Positions 50,507 to 59,561 of a DNA stretch of 64,000 bases are shown in pieces. The notes beneath the pieces are model-generated. The model did no database searches. It had not been told where the DNA came from and saw nothing but the letters and a program-made list of their open reading frames with translations. The stretch covers positions 1 to 64,000 of the forward strand of contig CANPIM010000006.1 of the NCBI GenBank assembly GCA_947574135.1. Direction: 5' to 3'. Both the position numbers and the translations under genes were made by a program. Position 1 is the stretch's first letter; each line of letters starts with the position of its first letter. Source of the DNA: an uncultured Lachnospiraceae bacterium (GTDB taxonomy: Bacteria; Bacillota; Clostridia; Lachnospirales; Lachnospiraceae).

Positions 50507-51720
50507 GCGGACAGAAAAACGGCCTTCACACCTTGGGATTTGTAGTATCCGTCAGTCTGGTGGCCGCCGCGGTTTCTGCTCTGCTTGCCTTTTCCCATGG
50601 CCGCCGGGCTTCCTTTGAACTGTTAAACGCTGTCTGCGGGGAAGTGGCAGAGCAGGAGCCGGAGGCAATGAGAAGCATTTCTGCGGCCCTGAAGGAATAT
50701 ACGAGGGAAAATCCGGAAGGCACGGCCCAAAAGGACATTTTGTCCTCCTGGGGATATGGAAGCTCTGATTTTACAGGGGGCGGCTACAGACAAAATATGT
50801 TATTTGCAGCAACAGGGCTTCTGGTGGGAATCTCTCTTTTTATGCTGACCTATTGGCACCGAAATAAAAGGGAGGCCCTGCGAATGCAGGCGCTTGCCGA
50901 TTACCTGGAACAGGTGAATATTGGAAAAGCAGTCATTCTCTCCCCTTCCGGAGAGGATGATTTTTCTAAGCTGGAGGATGAGATATACAAGACCGTGACC
51001 TATCTCTATCAGACCAGGGATGCGGCTGTGCAGACCAGGAATGATTTTGCGGACAATCTGTCCAATATTGCCCATCAGATAAAAACCCCCATCACAGCCA
51101 TCTCTCTTTCTGTACAGATGATGAAGCAGGAATTTATGGAGGGCGCCTCTGCTTGCTCTGTATGTAAAGCAAGGGCCCATGTGGAACAGGTGGAAAGACA
51201 GCTTTTGCGGCTTACACACCTGGAGGAGGCCCTGCTGGTTCTGGCCCGCATTGATGCGGGAACTCTTTTTTTGCAAAGGGATGAGATCGATGTTTTTACC
51301 CTGCTTATCCTTGCGGCAGAAAATTTGCAGGAGCTGCTTGCCGATTTCGGGACGACCTTGGAGATACCGGAGCTGGGAGAGATGCGGATCCTCGGGGATC
51401 TGGACTGGACCATGGAGGCGGTAATGAACCTGATGAAAAACTGTATGGAGCACAGCCGTGGAGGCGCTGTCCACTGCTCTTATACCCAAAATTCCCTGTA
51501 TACGGAGATCCTTATCTGGGATGAGGGGGAAGGCTTTGCAAAGGAAGATCTTCCCCATCTATTTGAACGGTTTTACCGGGGGCAGAATGTGAGAGAGGGT
51601 GGTATAGGAATCGGACTGGCTCTGTCTAAGGAGATAATAGAACGTCAAAACGGGACCATACAGGCAAAAAATAGGTTGGAGGGCGGGGCCTGCTTTGAAA
51701 TTCGGTTTTATAGTCACTGA
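50503..51720 (+). CDS. Sensor histidine kinase of the Bce-like module
   Basis: The kinase has 405 residues and two N-terminal membrane segments (about 8-28 and 102-120) with an extracytoplasmic loop of about 70 residues. The phosphoacceptor His is in NIAHQIKTPITAI, and the ATPase domain has NLMKNCMEHSRGG, DEGEGF and IGIGLALSKEI. A cysteine pair (ACSVCKARAH) follows the H box. It phosphorylates the regulator encoded just upstream. The ABC genes downstream are separated by their own promoter box. Confidence 0.9.
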   Translation: MSGQKNGLHTLGFVVSVSLVAAAVSALLAFSHGRRASFELLNAVCGEVAEQEPEAMRSISAALKEYTRENPEGTAQKDILSSWGYGSSDFTGGGYRQNMLFAATGLLVGISLFMLTYWHRNKREALRMQALADYLEQVNIGKAVILSPSGEDDFSKLEDEIYKTVTYLYQTRDAAVQTRNDFADNLSNIAHQIKTPITAISLSVQMMKQEFMEGASACSVCKARAHVEQVERQLLRLTHLEEALLVLARIDAGTLFLQRDEIDVFTLLILAAENLQELLADFGTTLEIPELGEMRILGDLDWTMEAVMNLMKNCMEHSRGGAVHCSYTQNSLYTEILIWDEGEGFAKEDLPHLFERFYRGQNVREGGIGIGLALSKEIIERQNGTIQAKNRLEGGACFEIRFYSH

Positions 51721-51744
51721 GTTGTAACTTTCGTTTGCTATACT
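51713..51744 (+). promoter_or_regulatory. Direct-repeat regulator box and -10 before the ABC genes
   Basis: GTCAC (51713-51717) and GTAAC (51724-51728) are 11 bp apart, and TATACT (51739-51744) begins 10 bp later. The stretch from GTAAC to the -10 also matches the 49715 copy closely (TTGTAACTTT.GT.TGCTAT). Confidence 0.65.
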
Positions 51745-51767
51745 TAGGAAGAAAGGAGGCAATTAGA

Positions 51768-52448
51768 GTGGAGATTTTGAGATGTGAAGGGGTCAGAAAG
51801 GTATATGGTTCCGGGGATAATCAGGTAGTGGCGCTTGATGGGATTGATTTGTCAGTGGAAAAGGGGGAGTTTGTGGCCATTATTGGAGCATCCGGATCAG
51901 GCAAATCCACGCTGCTGCATATTCTGGGCAGTGTGGATTCGCCTACAGAGGGGAGGGTTCTGATAGATGGCACGGATCTTTCTCAGTTAAATCAGACGCA
52001 GGCGGCGATTTTCCGCCGGAGAAAGGTGGGGCTGGTGTATCAGTTTTACAACCTGATTCCCACCCTTACGGTGAAGAAAAATATACTTTTGCCTCTTGCA
52101 CTGGACAAGAAAAAGCCCAATGAAGAGTATTTTGACAGGATTGTGAGCGCTCTTGGCATTTCTGACAAGCTTGAGGCGCTGCCAAGCAAGCTTTCCGGGG
52201 GACAGCAGCAGCGGGTTGCCATGGCACGCTCTTTGATTTACCGTCCGACCCTGCTTTTGGCTGATGAGCCCACGGGAAATCTGGATCAGAAAAATTCCAG
52301 GGAAATTATTGATATGCTGAAGCTTTCCAACCGCAATCTGGATCAGACGATTTTGCTTATTACCCACGATGAAAAGGTGGCTTTGGAGGCGGAACGTGTG
52401 ATCACCATTGAGGATGGGCGCATTATCAGTGACCAGAGAAGGAGGTGA
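51768..52448 (+). CDS. ABC transporter ATP-binding protein (MacB/BceA type)
   Basis: The protein has 226 residues. Walker A GASGSGKST, the Q loop VYQFYNLIPTLTV, signature LSGGQQQRVAMARSL, Walker B LLLADEPTGNLD and the switch His in LITHDEKV are all present. It powers the FtsX-like permease that follows, probably to release antimicrobial peptides from the membrane. The start is GTG 51768, 8 nt after AAAGGAGG. The end nearly overlaps the permease gene. Confidence 0.92.
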   Translation: MEILRCEGVRKVYGSGDNQVVALDGIDLSVEKGEFVAIIGASGSGKSTLLHILGSVDSPTEGRVLIDGTDLSQLNQTQAAIFRRRKVGLVYQFYNLIPTLTVKKNILLPLALDKKKPNEEYFDRIVSALGISDKLEALPSKLSGGQQQRVAMARSLIYRPTLLLADEPTGNLDQKNSREIIDMLKLSNRNLDQTILLITHDEKVALEAERVITIEDGRIISDQRRR

Positions 52449-52453
52449 GAAAG

Positions 52454-54667
52454 ATGTGGAGAGAATATTCCGCAGGCTATTTGAAACATAACCCTTCCAC
52501 GGCCTTGGCCCTTATGCTCTCGGCGTTTATTTCGGCCCTTCTTTTATCCCTGCTGTGCGGCCTGTTTTACAATGCCTGGAAATATGAGGTTGAGAGAATA
52601 GAGCTTAAGGAGGGCGGCTGGCATAGCCGGATTACGGGAGAGCTTACCGGGGAGGACCTAGAAGCCATAGAGAATTTTGCCACTGTAAAAAATGTGGAAA
52701 TAAACGAAAGGGGGAGCGAAGGAGAGGAACCGGTAATCGATATTTATTTTGAGAATGTGAGAAACGTTCTCTCTGATACGCCCCGTATTGCAAATCGAAT
52801 CGGGGTTTCGCCGGAAAGGATTACCTATCATTATGAGCTTCTGGCCATGTATCTGATCCGGGCTGTTGGGGACACGGCGCCAAGACTTCTGTTTCCTATG
52901 TTTCTTATAATAACGACACTGGCGTCGCTTTCTCTGGTTGTGATCATACACAATGCCTTTGGAGTGTCCATGCATGCAAGAATTCACCAGTTTGGTATAT
53001 TTTCCAGCATTGGCGCCACTCCAAGACAGATTCGAAGGTGTTTGCTGCAGGAGGCGGCAGCTCTTTGCGCGTTGCCTGTCCTGGCCGGGAATTTGCTGGG
53101 AATTGGGGGCAGTGTGGGAATCGTACACTTAGGCAATATGCTGCTGGGAAGCCGTGTTCCGGGACGCCATCCGGCAGTTCCCGGGTATCATCCTCTGGTG
53201 CTTGCCTGCACGCTCCTTGTCACAATCATAACCGTATGGATTTCCGCGTGGCTGCCGGCCAGAAGGCTGAGCAGGCTCACGCCCCTGGAAGCCATTGGAA
53301 ATACAGGGGAGCTGCAGCTAGAGCGCAGGAGGAAGTTCTTGATCCTCCCCCGCTTGTTTGGGGTGGAGGCAGAGCTGGCCGGCAATGCACTACGAGCACA
53401 GAAAAAAGCCTTGCGGACGGCATCCTTCTCTCTCATATGCTCCTTTATGGCCTTTACCGTGATGCAGTGCTTTTTTACTCTTTCCGGAATCAGTACAAGG
53501 GAAACCTATTTTGAAAAATATCAGAATGCATGGGACATTATGGTGACCCTTGGGGATACAAGGGCAGAGACCTTTGAAGAGACAGAAGCTTTGCAAAAAC
53601 TTCCCGGAGTGGAGAGCGCTGTGGTGTATCAAAAGGCAGCAGCAAAAAGAATTATCACAGAGGAAGAAATGAGTGAGGAGATGAAGGCCTTTGGGGGATT
53701 TTCTCATGCCTCTGAAAAAGATGTGATTAGGGTTGAGGAGGGATGGCTGGTAAACGCCCCTCTGGTAATTCTGGACGACAACAGCTTTTTGGCCTATTGT
53801 GGGGAACTTGGCATTGGGCCAAGGCTTGACGGAGCTGTCATATTAAACCGGATTCGGGATGTGACAAATCCTGATTTCAGACACCCGGACTGGATGCCTT
53901 ATACAAGGGAAGAAAACAGTTCCAGTGATTTAAGGCAGTCAGGCCGTGAGGAAATGGCAGCGGAAATTCCCGTCCTGTCTTATACGACGCAGGCTCCCCT
54001 CTTGCGGGAGGAATACGCGACCCTTGACTATTATGAGCTGGTGCATTTTCTTCCAATGTCTTTATGGAAGGAAATCAGGGGGCAGATAGGGGGCATAGAG
54101 AAGGACACCTATATTCGGGTTCTCGGGGGAGAGCATGTGACCGAGGAGGAGCTGAGCGCCATACAGGATGGGATTCACCGGCTCCTCGGACCAGCCCATA
54201 TGCTGGAAAGCGAGAACCGCATACAGGAGTATGAGACCAACAACAGGCAGATCCAGGGAATCAAGGTGGTGTTTGGGGGATTTTGCGCCCTGCTTGCCGT
54301 GATTGGAATTGGCAATGTGTTTTCCAACACCCTGGGGTTTGTGCGGCAAAGGAAAAGAGAATTTGCAAGGTATCTGTCCGTTGGCATGACGCCAAGGGAA
54401 ATCAGAAACATGTTTTGTCTGGAGGCGCTTTTTCTGGGGGTTCGACCGATTTTAGCTGCCCTTCCCCTGGCGATTCTGGCTGTTTGGTATATGCTGAAGC
54501 TGAGCTACGTTGCTGTGGAAGAATTTCTGGCAGAGGCGCCTCTGCTTCCCATTCTGATTTTTATGCTGGCTATCCTGGGCTTTGTGGCCCTGGCCTATTC
54601 TCTGGCCTGGCGGAGTGTGCGCAGGATTCGCCTGGCAGAGGTTCTCAGGGATGATACCATGATTTGA
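52454..54667 (+). CDS. FtsX-like ABC transporter permease (BceB-like)
   Basis: The protein has 737 residues with a first membrane segment at about 20-40, three more at about 140-290, then a large extracytoplasmic region, three C-terminal segments and the FtsX motif around GVSMHARIHQFGIFSSIGATP and FARYLSVGMTPREIRNMF. Architecture fits MacB/BceB-like permeases used in peptide detoxification and cell-envelope stress. AAGGAGG lies 8 nt before the ATG at 52454. It is the last gene of this five-kilobase resistance-type module. Confidence 0.88.
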   Translation: MWREYSAGYLKHNPSTALALMLSAFISALLLSLLCGLFYNAWKYEVERIELKEGGWHSRITGELTGEDLEAIENFATVKNVEINERGSEGEEPVIDIYFENVRNVLSDTPRIANRIGVSPERITYHYELLAMYLIRAVGDTAPRLLFPMFLIITTLASLSLVVIIHNAFGVSMHARIHQFGIFSSIGATPRQIRRCLLQEAAALCALPVLAGNLLGIGGSVGIVHLGNMLLGSRVPGRHPAVPGYHPLVLACTLLVTIITVWISAWLPARRLSRLTPLEAIGNTGELQLERRRKFLILPRLFGVEAELAGNALRAQKKALRTASFSLICSFMAFTVMQCFFTLSGISTRETYFEKYQNAWDIMVTLGDTRAETFEETEALQKLPGVESAVVYQKAAAKRIITEEEMSEEMKAFGGFSHASEKDVIRVEEGWLVNAPLVILDDNSFLAYCGELGIGPRLDGAVILNRIRDVTNPDFRHPDWMPYTREENSSSDLRQSGREEMAAEIPVLSYTTQAPLLREEYATLDYYELVHFLPMSLWKEIRGQIGGIEKDTYIRVLGGEHVTEEELSAIQDGIHRLLGPAHMLESENRIQEYETNNRQIQGIKVVFGGFCALLAVIGIGNVFSNTLGFVRQRKREFARYLSVGMTPREIRNMFCLEALFLGVRPILAALPLAILAVWYMLKLSYVAVEEFLAEAPLLPILIFMLAILGFVALAYSLAWRSVRRIRLAEVLRDDTMI

Positions 54668-54691
54668 AGCCGGAAAATCCTGGGCGGTAGC

Positions 54692-55282
54692 TCAGCCCAG
54701 TCCTACCCCATAAAGCTCCCAGGCAATCCGCGCGCTTTCCTCCAGCTCCTCCAGACAATAGAAGGCGTCCAGAATGGTTTTTCCCGGCACCACAGGACCA
54801 TGATTTTTCAGAAGAAAGCCGTCACTTGCTCCTGTCCTCTGCCGAAAGGCCGAAAAGAGGGCCTCTGATCCCGGCTTCTCATAGGGGATCAGTCCCACGG
54901 TCCCAAGCTTCATTTTCAGATAGGGCGTGTGATCCGGAATACAGTCAAGCTCCGGGATCTGGGGCACAAAGCTCCAGAGCACGCTGTAGGTGCTGTGGGT
55001 ATGGATAACCGCTCCCACCTCCGGGGATTTTTCATAGAGGGCCAGGTGCAGCGGCCATTCCTTGCTGGGCTTCTTTTCGGACAAGGGCTCCCCGGATAAG
55101 GAGATCGCCGCAAAATCCTCCTCCTTCATAGTGCCAAAGCAGGAGCCGCTGGCACTGATGTAGATCTGGTTTTCATGGCGAAAGCTCATGTTTGCAGAGG
55201 AACCAGAAGTTTTCCCCCGCTCAAACAGACTGTGGGCCGTCCAGACGGCATCCTTTAATTTACTTTCTAAAGTAGTATTCAT
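54692..55282 (-). CDS. otnC: Class II aldolase/adducin-family protein, OtnC-like decarboxylase
   Basis: The protein has 196 residues. GKTSGSSANMSFR corresponds to the phosphate-binding loop, Glu75 is the likely catalytic acid, and zinc ligands are H94 and H96 (VIHTHSTYS) and H161 (LLKNHGPVV). Relatives include fuculose-1-phosphate aldolase and OtnC, which decarboxylates 3-oxo-tetronate 4-phosphate to dihydroxyacetone phosphate. Pairing with the OtnK-type kinase upstream favours the latter. ATG 55282 follows AGGAGG, part of the dispersed leader element. It is the second gene of the leftward sigma-54 unit. Confidence 0.8.
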   Translation of the reverse strand: MNTTLESKLKDAVWTAHSLFERGKTSGSSANMSFRHENQIYISASGSCFGTMKEEDFAAISLSGEPLSEKKPSKEWPLHLALYEKSPEVGAVIHTHSTYSVLWSFVPQIPELDCIPDHTPYLKMKLGTVGLIPYEKPGSEALFSAFRQRTGASDGFLLKNHGPVVPGKTILDAFYCLEELEESARIAWELYGVGLG

Positions 55283-55290
55283 TTTTCCTC

Positions 55291-55375
55291 CTATAAAAGT
55301 TCCGCTGCAGTCCTCCCAAGCCCCCGGCATGTGGAAGCATTTCCGTCCGTAGCACGTCCGTAAATGCTTCCGGGT
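55291..55375 (-). repeat. Dispersed leader element, copy 3 (upstream of the OtnC-like gene)
   Basis: On the minus strand GGAAGCATTT (complement of 55362-55371) pairs perfectly with AAATGCTTCC (complement of 55333-55342). It is followed by GGGGGC, CTGCAGCGGAACTTTTATAG and the ribosome site. The hairpin arms differ from copies 1 and 2 at paired positions, while pairing is kept. It lies in the 128-bp gap between the kinase and aldolase genes. Confidence 0.7.
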
Positions 55376-55410
55376 CTTGTACGGACAGCAGCTGATTAAA
55401 AATTTTCTGG

Positions 55411-56667
55411 TTACTCGTCCGGGTCCAGGGTCATGTCCAGGGCCCGGGCAAAGAAATCTTCCTGCCCAAAATTGCCGCTCTTTAATACGAGGCGAACGTC
55501 AGTTTGTCCTGCCGGCACCATAATGGGCACGCCGGGAGCCACACTCTCCCCGATCCAGCAGGAGGTAAAGCCAAGACCCTTGGATACGGCGCCGGAGGTT
55601 TCCCCGCCCGCGGAGATAATGCGGGTGTAGCCGGAGGCTACGGCCCGGATGCAAAGCTCTGCCAGGGCATTTTCCAGCATGGCGGCTACCTTGCCGGCTC
55701 CCAGCCTTTGAAATTCCTTCACCCGTTCCGGCGTGTCGGAGCTGTATACCAGAACCGTATGTTCCTTGCTGGTGTGGGCTTTGATAAAGCTCCAGGCATC
55801 CTCTACGCTTTGCCGGCCCTCCAGCATAGCCTCCGGGTCCAGCTTATAGCAGGGCTCCCCCTGGCTCTGATACCAAGCGATCTGCCCCAGAGTAGCCCTG
55901 GAACAGCTTCCGGCTACCAGGAGGGCCAGTCCCCGGGTGCCGCTCTTGGGAATGCTTCCCTTGGCGGAAAGCTTTTGGGTCCAGAGCCTGGCCAGGGGCT
56001 CCAGAAGGCCGCTTCCCCCGGTGAGAAGGGGAAGGTGGAAAAATGCGGAGGCAATTCTTTCCCCGTCCCGGGCATCTCGATAATCGGGAATCAGATAGCA
56101 GGGCTCCTGGGCGTTGGCGGAATTTAAAAAATCCTTCAGGTCTTTCGGGTTTACATAAAAGCAGGGATATTGGCTCTGGGGCTCCATAAGCTTGTGAAGC
56201 CGGCAATCCCACATAGGGGTGAGGGGATGATTTTTCATAGGGCTCTCCTCCAGAGGCACCCCATTTACCAGAAGCCGTCCCCCCTCCACGGTTCGGCCGT
56301 TTACGGGAAGGGCAGGACACAGAATGGTATAGGGAGCCCTGGTCAAATCCATAAGGGCATCCGCCACTGGCCCGATATTCCCCTTTGGTGTGGAGTCAAA
56401 GGTGGAGCAGTATTTAAAATAAATCTGCCGAACTCCTTGCTCCAGCAAAAAGGCCGCCGCCTTCACACTGTCTGCCACAGCCCCTTGGGTTTCCTGGGTC
56501 CTGGACTTCAGGGCAATCACAATGGCCTGCGCCTCCTCCTGTGCCCCCCGGACCTCCATCTCGGAAATCCCGTTAAAAAGCCGGACGCTCATCCCCCCCT
56601 TTACCAAAAAAGAAGCTGCATCACTGGCGCCGGTAAAGTCATCGGCAATACAACCGAAAACCGCCAT
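55411..56667 (-). CDS. otnK: Four-carbon acid sugar kinase (DUF1537 / OtnK family)
   Basis: The protein has 418 residues. It starts with the family motif CIADDFTGASDAASFLVKGG (substrate domain) and has KYCSTFDSTPKGNIGPV near residue 85, then a C-terminal nucleotide-binding domain with ISAGGETSGAVSKGLG and GESVAPGVPIM. DUF1537 kinases phosphorylate 2- or 3-oxo-tetronates or related acid sugars before decarboxylation or aldol cleavage. AGGAGG precedes the ATG. A consensus sigma-54 promoter lies about 60 bp upstream on the same strand. The partner aldolase gene lies 128 bp downstream across the repeat leader. Confidence 0.88.
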   Translation of the reverse strand: MAVFGCIADDFTGASDAASFLVKGGMSVRLFNGISEMEVRGAQEEAQAIVIALKSRTQETQGAVADSVKAAAFLLEQGVRQIYFKYCSTFDSTPKGNIGPVADALMDLTRAPYTILCPALPVNGRTVEGGRLLVNGVPLEESPMKNHPLTPMWDCRLHKLMEPQSQYPCFYVNPKDLKDFLNSANAQEPCYLIPDYRDARDGERIASAFFHLPLLTGGSGLLEPLARLWTQKLSAKGSIPKSGTRGLALLVAGSCSRATLGQIAWYQSQGEPCYKLDPEAMLEGRQSVEDAWSFIKAHTSKEHTVLVYSSDTPERVKEFQRLGAGKVAAMLENALAELCIRAVASGYTRIISAGGETSGAVSKGLGFTSCWIGESVAPGVPIMVPAGQTDVRLVLKSGNFGQEDFFARALDMTLDPDE

Positions 56668-56723
56668 ACAAATTCCTCCTCATCTCTCTTTCTTGTTGCA
56701 CATATCATCTAAATACAATATAG

Positions 56724-56740
56724 AGCAAATTTTGTGCCAA
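56724..56740 (-). promoter_or_regulatory. Sigma-54 (-24/-12) promoter of the otnK-otnC unit
   Basis: On the minus strand the sequence reads TTGGCACAAAATTTGCT. GG (56738-56737) and GC (56726-56725) have the required 12-bp spacing, and all conserved positions of TTGGCAC-N5-TTGCT fit. Transcription would begin about 46 nt before the otnK ATG. Confidence 0.85.
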
Positions 56741-56818
56741 TCAAGCCAAAAAGCCAGTTTCAAACCAGTCCCCATATATGATTTACATGAATAACCAAAA
56801 TTCACATAATACAGAAGC

Positions 56819-57253
56819 TTACAGATAGCCTCTGTTTTTTGCTTCCTCCAGCAATTTAGGCTGAATCAACGGATATGTCCAATTATCAACCAAATGATCT
56901 GTAATCAAAATACTTTCTATTTCACTGTGTAATTCCTCAAAGGAGCATATATGAGCAATAAAAAGCATACCAAAGGTTTCCGCATTTAGGGATTCGCTGA
57001 TTCTCGTTTTTCCTTTCACAGAATACACGCAGATTGGCTGTATAGTAAAATCCACAGCGCCTGTTTCTTCCCTTAATTCTCGCCTGGCAGTGGTAAAAAT
57101 ATCTTCCCCACATTCCCGATGTCCGCCAGGGATTTCGTAGGTATTCCGTTCTCTGTGCTTACAAAATACCCATTTCCCCTTGTATTTTGAAATAATAACT
57201 GCAAACCGCAATAAGGAATCATCAACCGCGTCATAAAAATTTACTTCAACCAT
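56819..57253 (-). CDS. NUDIX hydrolase
   Basis: The protein has 144 residues. The Nudix box GGHRECGEDIFTTARRELRE plus ETGA is complete (GX5EX7REUXEEXGU). Such enzymes hydrolyse nucleoside diphosphate-linked compounds; the closest pattern is an 8-oxo-dGTP-type or ADP-ribose-type small Nudix, but specificity is not evident. A GGAGG lies about 9 nt before the ATG. The gene is more AT-rich than its neighbours and sits between the otnK promoter and the sigma-54 activator, with no obvious link to that pathway. Confidence 0.88.
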   Translation of the reverse strand: MVEVNFYDAVDDSLLRFAVIISKYKGKWVFCKHRERNTYEIPGGHRECGEDIFTTARRELREETGAVDFTIQPICVYSVKGKTRISESLNAETFGMLFIAHICSFEELHSEIESILITDHLVDNWTYPLIQPKLLEEAKNRGYL

Positions 57254-57426
57254 CTCCCAAGCCCTCCATAAGTTACAACAGATTCCAAAACCGGAACAGT
57301 GATAGGACTCAAATCCTCCAACTTATGATGTCCATTATAAATCCTCCAAAAGCATTTTTCAATGTCTCCATCATTCTAAAAAGAGGGCGCTACTGTGAGC
57401 CAAGCACCAGCGTTCCCGCTGAAACG

Positions 57427-57510
57427 CGTCCCTTCCCCGCAAACCAGCGTCCCTTCCCCACAAACCAGCGTCCCTTCCCCACAAACCAGCGTCCCTTTCC
57501 CACAAACCAG
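57427..57510 (+). repeat. 21-bp tandem repeat upstream of the activator promoter
   Basis: Four copies of CGTCCCTTCCCCACAAACCAG (57427-57447, 57448-57468, 57469-57489, 57490-57510), with single-base differences in the first and fourth, are followed by a partial unit. The array ends 22 bp before the -35 of the activator gene. The 57254-57614 gap holds only this array and the promoter. Confidence 0.9.
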
Positions 57511-57531
57511 CCTCTCCCCCACATTTAAAAA

Positions 57532-57560
57532 TTGACGCCCCCGTTGCAGGGTTGTATAAT
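57532..57560 (+). promoter_or_regulatory. Sigma-70 promoter of the sigma-54 activator gene
   Basis: TTGACG (57532-57537) and TATAAT (57555-57560) are 17 bp apart, giving a leader of about 48 nt. Confidence 0.8.
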
Positions 57561-57614
57561 TGAAACAGTACAACACCAACTGCAATACCTATGTGAAAAA
57601 TACGGAGAATTCCC

Positions 57615-59516
57615 ATGATACGCCTCTTATTCATCGTCCCCTACCCGGAGCTAAAAGAAAAAGTCGATTATGTCCTAACCCGCCACCCGGAGAGAAAGCG
57701 TCTGAATGCGGACGTCCAGGTCATGACCGTGGAGGATACCCCGGATGTTCCCACGGATGAATATGACGCCATCATTGCCAGAGGCTACACGGCCCAGAAA
57801 ACCACCTTTAAATACACCCAGGTTCCTACCATAGACATTTCCATTACCGGCTATGACATTATGCGGGCAGTCTCGGAGTGCTGTGAGAGCTATCATCCCA
57901 GGAAAATTGCGGTGATTGGCTTTAGCGGACAGCTCTACGAGGTAAAAAATATCTGTCAGCTCTTTCGCACCACTGCGGAGGTCTATGGGCCGGTGTATCA
58001 CGAGGATCTGCCGGACACAGTGGAAAAGGCCCTGGCGGCAGGCTGTGACGCCATGATTGGGGGATATTCCGCCAATATTTTGGCGAAAAAGCGGGGGCTT
58101 CCTTCCATAATAATCAAGACCGGGGAGGACGCCCTGGTTCGGGCCATTGACGAGGCTATTTTAACGGTAAAGCAGATTCGCCAGGAGCGGATCACCTCCC
58201 AGATGTACAAGACCATCATCTATTCCTCCAAGGAAGGGGTGCTCTATGTGGATGCAAAGGGGATTATCCGGGTGCGGAACCGGGTGGCCCGGCAGATGAG
58301 CGGGGATATCAGCCTTATGAACCAGCCCTTAAAACAGGCCTTACCCTATCTCCATAAAATTTTTCTGTCTGTGATGGCCAGAGGACAGGAGGAGGTAGGG
58401 CGGATCGTGACCATTCCGGGCATGAAAATGACGGTTTCCGTCAGCTGCACCCCGGTGATTGCCAACAAGGAGATTTCCGGGGTGGTGATGAATCTCTCCG
58501 ACGTGACCATGATCCAGGAGCTGGAAGGGCAGATCCGACGAAAGCTTGGGGAGCGGGGACATCAGGCCCAGTATACCTTCAGGGACATTATTCACAAGAG
58601 CTCTATCATTGACAAAACCATTGAGACAGCCCGCCGGTATGCGGCCTCGGATTCCAATGTGATCATTGTGGGAGAGACGGGAACCGGAAAGGAGCTCTTT
58701 GCCCAGAGCATTCACAACAGCAGCAGCCGGAAAAACGGCCCCTTTGTGGCCATCAACTGTGCCGCGCTCACGGAGAGCCTTCTGGAGAGCGAGCTCTTTG
58801 GCTACGTGGAGGGCGCCTTTACGGGAACCAGCAAGGGGGGAAAGATGGGGCTCTTTGAGCAGGCTCACGGGGGAACCCTGTTTCTGGATGAGATCGGGGA
58901 GATTTCCTTGTCCACCCAGAGCAAGCTTCTGCGCGTTCTCCAGGAACGGCAGGTCCGCCGCATTGGGGATAATAAGGTGATCCATGTGAATGTGCGGATT
59001 ATTTCTGCCACCAATAAAAGCATTACCCGGTTATCCCAGCAGGGGCTCTTTCGCCGGGATCTGGTATACCGGTTGGATGTGCTTCGGCTGTTTTTGCCGC
59101 CTCTTCGGGAGCGGGGGGAGGATGTGGAGCTGTTGTTTTTGCATCTCTTGGGGGAATACAGCCAGAAGACCCAAAATCCCCAGGCCTGTCTGGAGCCGGA
59201 GGCTCTGCCTCTCTTGCGCAAATATCCCTTTACGGGAAATGTGCGGGAGCTGGAAAATATTGTGGAGCGGGTGGTTGCCCTGAAGCAGGGGGAGAGGATT
59301 ACCCCCCAGGATTTGAAGGAAGCCCTTTATCCCCCGGATTTGGAGGATGGGGGGGCTTTAGAGGAAATGGGGCAGGAGGAGCCTTTGGTCTTAAGTGAGC
59401 CAGAGAGGCTGCGCCGGGCGCTGGAGCAGTGCGGGGGAAATAAAACCAGGGCGGCAAAGCTTCTGGGCATGGATCGATCCACCCTGTGGCGAAAGCTTAA
59501 AAAATACCAGATATGA
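57615..59516 (+). CDS. Sigma-54-dependent activator, PrpR-N/PAS/AAA+/Fis
   Basis: The protein has 633 residues. An N-terminal PrpR_N domain (about 1-190) probably senses a small metabolite or phosphorylated intermediate; a PAS-like domain follows (about 200-310). The AAA+ domain has Walker A GETGTGKE (about 352-359), the sigma-54 contact loop GAFTGT (about 398-403, ending in Thr where Ala is common) and Walker B GGTLFLDEIGE. A Fis-type helix-turn-helix NKTRAAKLLGMDRSTLWRKL closes the protein. GGAG is 7 nt before the ATG. It lies between the two sigma-54 units and is their natural activator. Confidence 0.93.
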   Translation: MIRLLFIVPYPELKEKVDYVLTRHPERKRLNADVQVMTVEDTPDVPTDEYDAIIARGYTAQKTTFKYTQVPTIDISITGYDIMRAVSECCESYHPRKIAVIGFSGQLYEVKNICQLFRTTAEVYGPVYHEDLPDTVEKALAAGCDAMIGGYSANILAKKRGLPSIIIKTGEDALVRAIDEAILTVKQIRQERITSQMYKTIIYSSKEGVLYVDAKGIIRVRNRVARQMSGDISLMNQPLKQALPYLHKIFLSVMARGQEEVGRIVTIPGMKMTVSVSCTPVIANKEISGVVMNLSDVTMIQELEGQIRRKLGERGHQAQYTFRDIIHKSSIIDKTIETARRYAASDSNVIIVGETGTGKELFAQSIHNSSSRKNGPFVAINCAALTESLLESELFGYVEGAFTGTSKGGKMGLFEQAHGGTLFLDEIGEISLSTQSKLLRVLQERQVRRIGDNKVIHVNVRIISATNKSITRLSQQGLFRRDLVYRLDVLRLFLPPLRERGEDVELLFLHLLGEYSQKTQNPQACLEPEALPLLRKYPFTGNVRELENIVERVVALKQGERITPQDLKEALYPPDLEDGGALEEMGQEEPLVLSEPERLRRALEQCGGNKTRAAKLLGMDRSTLWRKLKKYQI

Positions 59517-59523
59517 TGTAAAA

Positions 59524-59561
59524 TGTTGCGATTGTTTTAAAAATGTTGTAAAAATTGCAAC
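59524..59561 (+). promoter_or_regulatory. Candidate upstream activating sequence for the activator
   Basis: A near-perfect 17-bp palindrome, GTTGTAAAAATTGCAAC (59545-59561), is preceded by a half-site TGTTGCGA (59524-59531). It lies about 118 bp upstream of the -24 element, a normal distance for enhancer-binding proteins. Confidence 0.6.
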
